The notes beneath the pieces are model-generated. The model had not been told where the DNA came from. It worked only from the letters and a program-made list of their open reading frames with translations, and ran no database searches. Shown here in pieces: positions 14,517 to 21,299 of a stretch of 21,431 nucleotides of DNA (the stretch's first letter is position 1; the number at the start of each line of letters is the position of its first letter). This DNA comes from Lichenicoccus sp964245755. GTDB taxonomy: Bacteria; Pseudomonadota; Alphaproteobacteria; Acetobacterales; Acetobacteraceae. The stretch lies in the NCBI GenBank assembly GCA_964245755.1, contig CAXTNV010000054.1, positions 1 to 21,431 of the forward strand, in the 5' to 3' direction. Made by a program: the position numbers and the translations under genes.

Positions 14517-15683
14517 CTACAGCGCCGGAAACTGCGTCGTAACCAGGCATTGCGCTCCGATGCCGTCACCGCGTCCGTAGTAGCCCGCCTGGTAGGTCGT
14601 GACCTGCTTGATGCTGATCCGGTTCCTGTCGATGGAGAGCAGCGAGGCCAGCCTAATGGTCATCCTCTCGTGGTTGGGCCCGATCTCCGGCGCGTCGCTG
14701 AGGATCGTGAGGTCCAGATGCACGATCCGACCTCCTTTCATCGACACCAGCGAGACCGCCTGCCTGACGAAGAAGTCCGAGGTCTTGCCGCGGAAGCCCG
14801 GCATGTCCGGCTGGAAGTGCGTGCCCTGCGCGGTGCTGCCGACGGTTCCGAGCAGGGCGTCGGTCACCGCGTTGAGAGGGATGTCGCCGTTGTGGTTGCG
14901 CATGATCCCCCGGTGGTGCGGGATCGGGATCCCGCACATCGTTACGTGATCACCTGGCCCGAACGCGTGGAAATCGAAGCCCCAGCCGACATGACTCTCC
15001 TGCCGCCCGCGCTGCAGGATGATCTCGGCACGGGCCAGGTCCCGCTCCGTGGTGATCTTGAAGTTGTCGTCGCTGCCTTCGATGATCGCGACCTTCAGGC
15101 CGTACTTCTCGATGACCATCGAGTCGTCCGTGAGGTCGGCGTGGATCGGGTTGCTGTAATGAACCTCCTCATGCGCCTTTAGGATCTCGGCGAAGTGGAA
15201 CCCCTGCGGGGTCTGTGCACGCCACGTGTTGGAGCGGTCGACCGTGCCTTCGATGAAGCCGTTGACGCACCGCTTCAGCGTGTCGGGAACGCTCAGGCCG
15301 GTGACCACCGCAGGGCCGTCATCCAGCGCCGCGATGACCGCGCTGATGGTATCCTGCTCGACGAAGGGGCGGACCGCATCGTGGATGATGACCTTGTCCG
15401 GCGGCTGAGCGGCGATGCTTTCCAGGCCGAACCGAACCGATTCCTGGCGCGTGTTGCCGCCGATCACCGGCGCGGGAAGCGACAGGCCGGCTGTTGCCTC
15501 CTCGTAGAGGTCGAGATCGGCCGGATGGATCACCGACTGCACCCGGCTGACCTCCGGATGACGCAGGAACGCGAGCAGGGTGTGCCGGATGACGGGCATG
15601 TTGTCGAGACTGCGGTACTGCTTGGGTATGGGCCCTCCCATGCGGCGCCCGCGCCCGGCGCCGACGATGATCACTGCTGTCAT
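14517..15683 (-). CDS. IspD-IspF-like fusion: intact cytidylyltransferase domain plus degenerate IspF domain
   Basis: A 388-residue fusion. Residues 1-225 match IspD, which makes CDP-methylerythritol from MEP and CTP: GAGRGRRMGGPIPKQY (Arg14, Lys21), GGNTRQESVRFGL, IHDAVRPF (Asp102, Arg105), VPDTLKR, TWRAQTPQGF, TDDSM and GSDDNFKITT (Lys209). Residues 231-388 match IspF, but by eye against E. coli IspF only Asp237 and His239 of the metal site remain: the third ligand His42 is Asn271, His34 is Asn263, Asp56 is Ala285 and Glu135 is Tyr364. The IspF half is thus probably not a normal MEcPP synthase. I chose the ATG at 15683, preceded by GGACGA, since the in-frame extension to 15737 has no IspD likeness. 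It lies between sugar-uptake loci and is divergent from a SorC regulator, which is not a housekeeping setting. A polyol-phosphate cytidylyltransferase role is inference. Confidence 0.85.
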   Translation of the reverse strand: MTAVIIVGAGRGRRMGGPIPKQYRSLDNMPVIRHTLLAFLRHPEVSRVQSVIHPADLDLYEEATAGLSLPAPVIGGNTRQESVRFGLESIAAQPPDKVIIHDAVRPFVEQDTISAVIAALDDGPAVVTGLSVPDTLKRCVNGFIEGTVDRSNTWRAQTPQGFHFAEILKAHEEVHYSNPIHADLTDDSMVIEKYGLKVAIIEGSDDNFKITTERDLARAEIILQRGRQESHVGWGFDFHAFGPGDHVTMCGIPIPHHRGIMRNHNGDIPLNAVTDALLGTVGSTAQGTHFQPDMPGFRGKTSDFFVRQAVSLVSMKGGRIVHLDLTILSDAPEIGPNHERMTIRLASLLSIDRNRISIKQVTTYQAGYYGRGDGIGAQCLVTTQFPAL

Positions 15684-15940
15684 GCTGCTCGTCCGTTTGC
15701 TGCCGAAGTGCGAACTCAACTGGAAGCTCGTGCCCATCTACCGCAAGTCAGGCAGGCACGTCCAAATCGGCCGGAGTCCGTCACAGCCGGTTGAGCGCGC
15801 AGGTCGGCTCGCCGCCACCCATCCTGGCGGACCAACTCCTTGATCTGAGTGCAACAAATCAGCATAGAGTAGGGCCGGGGACGCTTCGAGGGCGAACGGC
15901 GAGAGGTTCCCGGATCGCGGCAGCACCTGGAAACACGAGC
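15684..15940. promoter_or_regulatory. Divergent region between IspD-IspF-like and SorC regulator genes
   Basis: About 257 bp that must hold promoters for both genes. The main structure is the palindrome at 15841-15861 (listed separately). On the plus strand TTGATC (15840-15845) and CATAGA (15863-15868) are 17 bp apart and would place the palindrome exactly over a promoter spacer, but each hexamer is a poor consensus match. Confidence 0.4.
15841..15861. promoter_or_regulatory. Candidate SorC-regulator operator (21-bp imperfect palindrome)
   Basis: TGATCTG-AGTGCAA-CAAATCA: two 7-bp half-sites agree at six of seven positions (TGATCTG versus TGATTTG in inverse complement) around a 7-bp centre. 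It lies about 80 bp upstream of the proposed regulator start and 158 bp upstream of the divergent gene. SorC-family proteins bind palindromic sites near their own genes, so this is the best operator candidate here. I did not find a second copy before srlA or the other operons. Confidence 0.45.
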
Positions 15941-16951
15941 TTGGCCAAGCCGAGGGACGTCCGGTATCACCGTCATGTCAAGCTCGAAGCAGACGGGAAT
16001 GATAACGGCATTAAGACTCGCGTCGCGTGGCTCTATTACATGGAAGGCCTGACCCAGGACGCCATCGCGGAGAAGCTGGGGATCAGCCGCCTCCGCGTCC
16101 TGAAGATGCTCGCCACGTGCAGGCAGGATGGTACCGTGCAGATCCGCGTGACGTCGAAGCTGGTCTCCTGCGTCGCACTGGAACGTCAGCTCGAGACCAG
16201 CTTCGGCATCGACCAGGTCATCGTCATCCCTTCTCCGGAGGCGGAGGAGAAACTCCCGGCCCTGCTCGGCGCGACGATCGGCGGCTACGTGAACGACACC
16301 CTGCGAAACGGCATGCGCGTGGGCCTGGGCTGGGGCAACACGCTGCGGCACAGCCTCACCAGCATCTTGCCGAGAGCACTTCAGGAACTGAGCGTCGTCT
16401 CCATGCTCGGCGGCCTCACCCGCGCCGCCGGGGTCAATCCTTCCGAGTTCGCCTGGCGCTTCGCCGACATGTTCGGCGCCGATTGCTACATGATGGCCGC
16501 ACCGGTGTATGCGCCGGACGAGGCCACCCATGCGGCGCTGCTGGCACATCCCGGGATCGAGGAGGTCTTCAGGCTGGCTCGGCGGATCGACCTCGCCCTG
16601 GTGAGCGTCGGGGACCTGTCGCCGAACTCGACGATCGCGAGCCTGGATCTCATTCCGCTCGAACAGCTGGAGCAGCTGCGGCGTGCCGGGGCGGTCGCCG
16701 ACGTGCTGTGCCGCTTCGTGAACGGCGCCGGCAAGGTGATCGACCATCCCCTCAACCGCCGGGTCATCGCGGTCGACCCGGTTCAGCTGCGACATACTCC
16801 CAAGCTGGTGCTTGCCTCCGGCGGTTGGAGCAAGGTGCAGGCCATGCTCGCGGCGATCCGCTTGCTGAACCCGAGCGTCCTGATCACCGACGAGCACGCA
16901 GCGCAGGGGCTGCTCGCGATGCTTCCGCTCGCCGAGCTCGAGGTGGGCTAG
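15941..16951 (+). CDS. SorC-family (DeoR/EryD-like) sugar-responsive transcriptional regulator
   Basis: A 336-residue regulator. An N-terminal helix-turn-helix (about 26-60) reads RVAWLYYMEGLTQDAIAEKLGISRLRVLKMLA, the standard SorC opening. The rest is the sugar-phosphate-binding SorC effector domain: LGATIGGYVNDTLRNGMRVGLGWGNTL, VVSMLGGLTRAAGVNPSEFAWRFADMFGADCYMMAAPVYA, DLALVSVGDLSPNST, GAVADVLCRFVNGAGKVIDHPLNRRVIAV and LVLASGGWSKVQAMLAAIRL. The family includes EryD of erythritol catabolism and SmoC/SorC, which sense phosphorylated sugars or polyols. I place the start at TTG 15941 with GGAA eight bases upstream, giving normal family length; the frame is open from 15791 but those codons look non-coding. 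The gene is divergent from the IspD-IspF fusion and its stop is 4 bp from the HPr-EI stop. It probably controls one or both neighbours. Confidence 0.88.
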   Translation: MAKPRDVRYHRHVKLEADGNDNGIKTRVAWLYYMEGLTQDAIAEKLGISRLRVLKMLATCRQDGTVQIRVTSKLVSCVALERQLETSFGIDQVIVIPSPEAEEKLPALLGATIGGYVNDTLRNGMRVGLGWGNTLRHSLTSILPRALQELSVVSMLGGLTRAAGVNPSEFAWRFADMFGADCYMMAAPVYAPDEATHAALLAHPGIEEVFRLARRIDLALVSVGDLSPNSTIASLDLIPLEQLEQLRRAGAVADVLCRFVNGAGKVIDHPLNRRVIAVDPVQLRHTPKLVLASGGWSKVQAMLAAIRLLNPSVLITDEHAAQGLLAMLPLAELEVG

Positions 16952-16955
16952 AGGC

Positions 16956-18941
16956 TCAGGCGGCGTGGCTGCCGGCGCCGAACTCGGTGATCGCCTTCTT
17001 CGCGCGCGCAATCAGCGAGGGGCTCATGCTGAGCTCCGTAACCCCCCAGGACAGCAGCTTCGGTATCAGCGACGGGTCCCCCGCCGCCTCGCCGCAGACG
17101 CCGATCCAGATGCCGGCGTCGCACGCTCCACGGCAGGCGAGCTCGATCATACGCAGCACGGCCGGATGATCCGCGCGGTTGAGCCGTGCCAGCCTCGCGT
17201 TGGTGCGATCGGCCGCCATCGTGTACTGGGTCAGGTCGTTGGTGCCGATCGAGAAGAAACTCACCTGCCCGGCCAGTTCTCGCGCGCAGAGCGCGGCGGC
17301 CGGGGTCTCGATCATGATGCCGAGCTCGATCGGCCCGGTTTCCTGCCCTTCCGCCTCGAGCGCGCAACGGCAGGCCTCCAGCCGCGCCTTGGCCGCGACC
17401 ACCTCCGTGACATCGCAGATCATCGGAAACATCACCCTGAGCCGGCCATGAACGGCCGCCCGAAGCAGTGCGCGAAGTTGCGGATCGAACAGATCCGGCC
17501 GGTCGAGGCACATGCGTATGCCGCGCCAGCCGAGGAAGGGGTTCGCCTCGGGCTCGCTCTTCATGCCCGGAAGCGGCTTGTCGCCGCCGATATCGAGCGT
17601 CCGGATCAGGACCGGGTTCGGCGCGAAGGCGTTCAGCACGCGGGAGTAGATGCGGAACTGCTCCTGCTCGGTCGGAAGTGCCGCGCCGCGCATGAACATG
17701 AACTCGGTCCGGAACAGGCCCACCCCCATCGCACCGGACTGCAGCGCGATCTCGACCTCGGTCGCCGACCCGATGTTGGCCGCGACCTCGATCAGCGTGC
17801 CGTCCCGGGTGCGGGGCTCGACGTGCGCGAACGACTGCATCTCCCGACGCTGATCCAGCGCCGCGGCGAGACGCGCCCGGTATTCCTCCCGCAGCGCGTC
17901 ATCGGGGTTGAGGATGGCGAAGCCCCCGGTGCCGTCGAGGATGATCGTCCTGGCCTCGCGAAGCTCGGCCTCCGATGCCTGCACGCCGACCACCGCGGGG
18001 AAGCCGAGCGCCCTCGCGATGATCGCGACATGCGAGGTGGCGCCCCCCTCGGTGGTCAGCAGGCCGGTGACCAGGCGGGTCGGCAGCCGCGCGAGGTCGA
18101 GTGCCGAGAGATGCGCGGCAACGAGCACGCACGGCTCCGACAGCTCTCCCAGATCGACCCCGCTCCGGCCCAGCAGGATGCCGGCAATCTGCCGGGCGAT
18201 GCCGCGCACGTCGTCCGCACGGCTGCGGAAATAGGCGTCGTCGATCCCGGCGAAGCGATCCGCCAGTTCCGCGCCGACCTGCATCGTCGACGATGCCGCA
18301 TCCTGATGTTGCGCGATGCGCTGCTCGATCGGGCTCAGCAGTTCGACGTCCTGCGCGAGCTCCTTGATCGCCGCGAAGACCTGCGCCTCCGTCGTTTCGC
18401 CTCCATCCGGCTCGCGTGCGCTCGCGCGTGCGGCATCGAGGGTGGCGCAGACCTGCAGCACGGCGGCGCGAAAGCGCTGCGTCTCCGCTGCGGCCTCGCC
18501 ATCGAGGAGACGTCTCGGCTGCGGCAGGCCGTGGTCCGGCAGGTAGACGAACGCGCGGCCGACGGCGATCCCCTCGTTGCCCGACACGCCGACTAGGCGT
18601 AACGGGCATTTCGGGCGGCTGCTTGCTGCCGGGTCCATCGCCTCCGGGGTCGGCAGCGGTGCGTCGGCCGGCGTCGTCGCTTCGGGATCGCCCGTCACAT
18701 AGGCGATGATCTCGGCGAGTGCGGCCGCGGCATCGTCCCCCTCGGCGCGGATGCGGATGCGGTCTCCTTCCTTGACCGTCATGAGCATGATCTTGACGGT
18801 GCTCTTGGCGCTCGCCGACTTCTCGCCCTTGAAGATCTCTATGTTCGACTGGAAGCTCTTGGCGAGCTGGGCAAGGCGGGCGGCAGGACGGGCATGCAAC
18901 CCTTCCTCCAGCGCCACGGTCGCATGATGCTCCAGGAACAT
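16956..18941 (-). CDS. HPr-Enzyme I fusion phosphotransferase (dedicated PTS energy-coupling protein)
   Basis: A 661-residue fusion. HPr domain at 1-85 with GLHARPAARL (phospho-His16) and KSASAKSTVK around the Ser46-like site. A Pro/Ala-rich linker follows (86-112), then Enzyme I: LVGVSGNEGIAVGRAFVY (116-133), phospho-His304 in TTEGGATSHVAIIARALGFPAVVG, VGLFRTEFMFM (407-417), FMFP-type PEP-site blocks RTLDIGGDKPLPGM (447-460) and GIMIETPAA (541-549), SIGTNDLTQYTMA (564-576) and Cys616 in GVCGEAAGDP. Every catalytic residue I know is present. It carries phosphate from PEP via EI and HPr to the IIA encoded just upstream. The ATG at 18941 has GGGAGA six bases before it; a GTG at 18968 is less likely. 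Last gene of the PTS operon, 51 bp after srlB. No EIIA-Fru domain, GAF domain or HPr kinase is attached, so it is neither FruB-like nor PTS-Ntr EI. Confidence 0.95.
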   Translation of the reverse strand: MFLEHHATVALEEGLHARPAARLAQLAKSFQSNIEIFKGEKSASAKSTVKIMLMTVKEGDRIRIRAEGDDAAAALAEIIAYVTGDPEATTPADAPLPTPEAMDPAASSRPKCPLRLVGVSGNEGIAVGRAFVYLPDHGLPQPRRLLDGEAAAETQRFRAAVLQVCATLDAARASAREPDGGETTEAQVFAAIKELAQDVELLSPIEQRIAQHQDAASSTMQVGAELADRFAGIDDAYFRSRADDVRGIARQIAGILLGRSGVDLGELSEPCVLVAAHLSALDLARLPTRLVTGLLTTEGGATSHVAIIARALGFPAVVGVQASEAELREARTIILDGTGGFAILNPDDALREEYRARLAAALDQRREMQSFAHVEPRTRDGTLIEVAANIGSATEVEIALQSGAMGVGLFRTEFMFMRGAALPTEQEQFRIYSRVLNAFAPNPVLIRTLDIGGDKPLPGMKSEPEANPFLGWRGIRMCLDRPDLFDPQLRALLRAAVHGRLRVMFPMICDVTEVVAAKARLEACRCALEAEGQETGPIELGIMIETPAAALCARELAGQVSFFSIGTNDLTQYTMAADRTNARLARLNRADHPAVLRMIELACRGACDAGIWIGVCGEAAGDPSLIPKLLSWGVTELSMSPSLIARAKKAITEFGAGSHAA

Positions 18942-18992
18942 GATCGTCTCCCGCCGATGGTCGGTCACGCAGGCTTCGGTGTCGGTTCCGGA

Positions 18993-19376
18993 TCAGCCCG
19001 CGCCGACGACCTCGATCGTCGTCCCCGGCTGCAGCAGCCGACGAAGCCGGTCCGCCGCGACGGACTCGACACAGATCTCGCCGGGTCGCTCGGCCATGGC
19101 CGCCCCGTTAAACGAGAACACGACGTGGCCGAGCTCCGAGACCTTCTGCCATGCGGTGTCGCCGACGGCGGTGATGCGAAAACCCTGTCCATTGATACGC
19201 AGCGCATCGCCGGCAACCGGCGCCGCCGCGGCGGCGCGATCGGCCTCGTGCAGGATGGACACTTCCGCGAGTTCGGGGGGAGCACCGAGGGCGAACAGGA
19301 TCAGCACACCCTGTTCGAGCAGGTCCGGCGCTTCGGCCCCGACATTGCGTACCGTGGTGCTGTACAGAGTGACCAT
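18993..19376 (-). CDS. srlB: PTS glucitol/sorbitol-type enzyme IIA
   Basis: A 127-residue cytoplasmic IIA of the glucitol (Gut) family, close to the E. coli length of 123. It starts MVTLYSTTVRNVGAEAPDLLEQGVLILFALGAPPELAEVSILHEADR; His43 in SILHEAD falls at the same place as the phosphorylated histidine of E. coli SrlB. Later blocks FRITAVGDTAWQKVSELGHVVFSFNG and RPGEICVE also match. It accepts phosphate from HPr and hands it to the IIB cysteine of the neighbouring IIBC. The ATG at 19376 is preferred to the upstream in-frame start at 19415, because the 13 extra residues are Arg-rich and not family-like and GAGGA lies upstream of 19376. It is 109 bp after srlE and 51 bp before the HPr-EI gene on the same strand. 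Confidence 0.93.
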   Translation of the reverse strand: MVTLYSTTVRNVGAEAPDLLEQGVLILFALGAPPELAEVSILHEADRAAAAAPVAGDALRINGQGFRITAVGDTAWQKVSELGHVVFSFNGAAMAERPGEICVESVAADRLRRLLQPGTTIEVVGAG

Positions 19377-19485
19377 GTGATCCGTCCTCAGTCGTCTGGA
19401 GCATGGCTGGCGCACGGTCGATCAGGCCGTGCTCGCCGGCCGATGCTGCCCTGGTGAGATCCTGCGCCGCGACCCGAGGATGAGC

Positions 19486-20526
19486 TCAGTAGAGGCCGAA
19501 GCTGAACAGCCACGCGATCACGACGGCGATCGGCCCGGTGATCTGCCGGCTGATCAAGATGGCCGGCACGCCGATCTTTATGGTGTTCTGCTGCGCCTCT
19601 CCCAGCGCCAGGCCGACCGGCACGAAGTCGCAGCCGACCTGCGTGTCGAAGGCGAACAGGGCGGGCAGGGCGAACTGCGGCGCGATCGTTCCGTTGCCGA
19701 TCTGCTGGCCGATCAGCACGCCGATGACTTGCGCGATGACGGCACCCGGACCCAGCACGGGAGAAAGGAACGGCAGGCCGCAGATCGCCGACAGCAGCAG
19801 CAGCCCGATCAGGTTGCCGCCGAGCGGCGTCAGGATATGGGCGATGATCGAGCCCAGGCCTGTGGCATTGATGACGCCGATCAGCATGCAGACGAAGGCC
19901 ATGAACGGCAGGATGGTACGGATCACCTGGTCGATGGCGCGCCTTCCGCTCTGGAACAGCACGTTGACCACGCCGCCCATGACGCGGCCGATGTTGGCGA
20001 TGAAGCCGGTGAAGCCGCCATCCATGCCCGCCGGCGGTGCGGCGGGCTTGCTCACGAACGGCGTCGTCGGGCCAGCCGCGCCCGCTCCCCCGACCGCGGT
20101 CGGGGCCGCCGCCGCGTCCTCATAGCGCGGGCTCAGGTTCTCCGGCTTGCCCCCGGAGCCGTAGCTGTCCTCGGTGATGAACTGCGCCAGCGGCCCCGCG
20201 TGCCCCACCGACGGCAGGTTGATCGTCGGCAGACGCTTGCGCGGATAGACACCGCAGCGTGCGGTGCCGCCGCAATCGATCACCACCGCCGCGATCTCGC
20301 TCTCGAGCGGCGGAGAGCGGAAGCCGTCGATCGCCGTGGCACCGGTCAGTTCGGCGAGTCGTCGTGCCACCGGTGGTATGCCGCCCCCGGTGACCGCGAC
20401 GATCTTGTCGCGCTGCTCGGTGGGCTGGATCACCAGCGGGCCACCCCAGCCCTGTCCGCCTTTCTCGACCCGCACCGCCTTGAACTGGCCTGCCCTCGAT
20501 CCGGTAGCTACCTGATCCATCGCCAT
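19486..20526 (-). CDS. srlE: PTS glucitol/sorbitol-type enzyme IIBC
   Basis: A 346-residue membrane protein, near the E. coli SrlE length of 319 plus a longer linker. The IIB part starts AVRVEKGGQGWGGPLVIQP and has the phospho-cysteine site VIDCGGTARCGVYPRKRLPTIN (Cys85). A flexible Ala/Pro/Gly-rich linker of about 40 residues follows, then the IIC2-type membrane part: VLFQSGRRAIDQVIRTILPFMAFVCMLIGVI, LLSAICGLPFLSPVLGPGAVIAQVIGVLIGQQIG, and QVGCDFVPVGLALGEAQQNTIKIGVPAILISRQITGP. With srlA it forms the polyol channel that phosphorylates its substrate during uptake. I set the start at ATG 20526; ATG 20520 is nearly as good, and the upstream open frame to 20577 is not family-like. Family substrates are glucitol and other polyols; the exact one cannot be read. 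Confidence 0.94.
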   Translation of the reverse strand: MAMDQVATGSRAGQFKAVRVEKGGQGWGGPLVIQPTEQRDKIVAVTGGGIPPVARRLAELTGATAIDGFRSPPLESEIAAVVIDCGGTARCGVYPRKRLPTINLPSVGHAGPLAQFITEDSYGSGGKPENLSPRYEDAAAAPTAVGGAGAAGPTTPFVSKPAAPPAGMDGGFTGFIANIGRVMGGVVNVLFQSGRRAIDQVIRTILPFMAFVCMLIGVINATGLGSIIAHILTPLGGNLIGLLLLSAICGLPFLSPVLGPGAVIAQVIGVLIGQQIGNGTIAPQFALPALFAFDTQVGCDFVPVGLALGEAQQNTIKIGVPAILISRQITGPIAVVIAWLFSFGLY

Positions 20527-20568
20527 CCCCGATCTCAACCGGCGTTGCCGCACCGTGTTATGTCGTCC

Positions 20569-20587
20569 CGCCGGCAAGACGCCGGCG
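20569..20587. repeat. GC-rich hairpin between srlA and srlE
   Basis: CGCCGGC (20569-20575) and GCCGGCG (20581-20587) form a perfect 7-bp stem with a 5-nt loop in the 174-bp gap between srlA and srlE. Being inside the operon and lacking a U-tract, it more likely affects mRNA stability or stoichiometry than ends transcription. Confidence 0.4.
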
Positions 20588-20700
20588 AGAAGTCTGCTGC
20601 CAGAGCGGGATCGGCGATCAAGGAGCCGGGACCTGCTCTGGATCGTTGTCCTGGCGGCTGATCCGCGTCTCGGGCCGGATCGGCCTGCGACGGTCAGGCG

Positions 20701-21228
20701 CTAGAGGGTCACGCCCTGGCGGCGCGCGAAGAACGTCGTGACCCGCTCGGTGACGATGCCGCGGAACAGGATGACCACCAGGCCCGCGATGAAGTAGCGC
20801 ACTGCGAGCGGTCCCAGCGGAAGATGCAGACGCGTCAACCCGTGCGCGACGCCGAGCCAGACGAACAGTTCGCTGGAGTTGCCGTGCGGGAACAAGCCGG
20901 TGATCGGGTGGCAGAACGACACCGCGGAGTCGTAGAAGGCCGGCTTGTGCTTCTCCTCGATGAAGACGCCGAACGTGTAGGCCATCGGGTTGGTGAGGAA
21001 GAACATCGCCAGCACCGGAAGCACGGTGTAGCGGGTGATCGCGTAGCGTCCGGCAAACCGGGCCAGGTTGTGGACGCGCTGCTCGCCGACCATCTCGATC
21101 AGCGCATACACCGCCGTCAGCAGCACGATCAGCGTCGGCAGGATGCCGGTGACGAAGGCGACGAACGTCCTGCCGCCCTCGTTGAAAACGCCGATGAATG
21201 CTTCGGCGAAGTGCGAAAGCATGAGCAT
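20701..21228 (-). CDS. srlA: PTS glucitol/sorbitol-type enzyme IIC (IIC1)
   Basis: A 175-residue membrane protein, matching E. coli SrlA (187 residues) in order of blocks: FNEGGRTFVAFVTGILPTLIVLL, RYTVLPVLAMFFLTNPMAYTFGVF, EKHKPAFYDSAVSFCHPITGLFPHGNSSELFVWLGVAHGLTRLHLPLGPLAVRYFIAGLVVILFRGIVTE. The ELFVWLG and LPLGPLAV blocks are nearly invariant in the family. Four to five helices. It pairs with the IIC2 part of srlE. The ATG at 21228 follows GAGGGGGGAAAG; a second ATG two codons on is also possible. Order IIC, IIBC, IIA is the same as in the E. coli srlAEB operon, but the polyol-phosphate dehydrogenase gene normally next (srlD) is replaced here by HPr-EI. Confidence 0.94.
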   Translation of the reverse strand: MLMLSHFAEAFIGVFNEGGRTFVAFVTGILPTLIVLLTAVYALIEMVGEQRVHNLARFAGRYAITRYTVLPVLAMFFLTNPMAYTFGVFIEEKHKPAFYDSAVSFCHPITGLFPHGNSSELFVWLGVAHGLTRLHLPLGPLAVRYFIAGLVVILFRGIVTERVTTFFARRQGVTL

Positions 21229-21254
21229 CTTTCCCCCCTCTCACTATTCCATGA

Positions 21255-21279
21255 CATCCGGCGTGCAGGGCCATCCGGC
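21255..21279. repeat. Direct repeat CATCCGGC x2 upstream of srlA
   Basis: CATCCGGC occurs at 21255-21262 and 21272-21279, a 17-bp period, in the 71-bp gap between srlA and the gene before it. The spacing is about one and a half helical turns, so regulator binding is possible, but with 8-bp units chance is not excluded. Confidence 0.3.
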
Positions 21280-21299
21280 AGCCCCGCGCGCCCCGCGCT

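Noticed and set aside
14517..15683. Calling the IspD-IspF fusion a normal bifunctional isoprenoid enzyme
   Set aside because: The IspF half lacks a zinc-ligand His and other active-site residues, and the gene sits between sugar-uptake systems; the label would mislead.
15791..15940. Longer SorC regulator starting at TTG 15791
   Set aside because: The extra 50 residues are not family-like and would cover the divergent promoter and palindrome; TTG 15941 gives the usual family length.
15716..17011. 431-residue frame antisense to the SorC regulator
   Set aside because: The plus strand carries clear SorC motifs; the antisense product has none.
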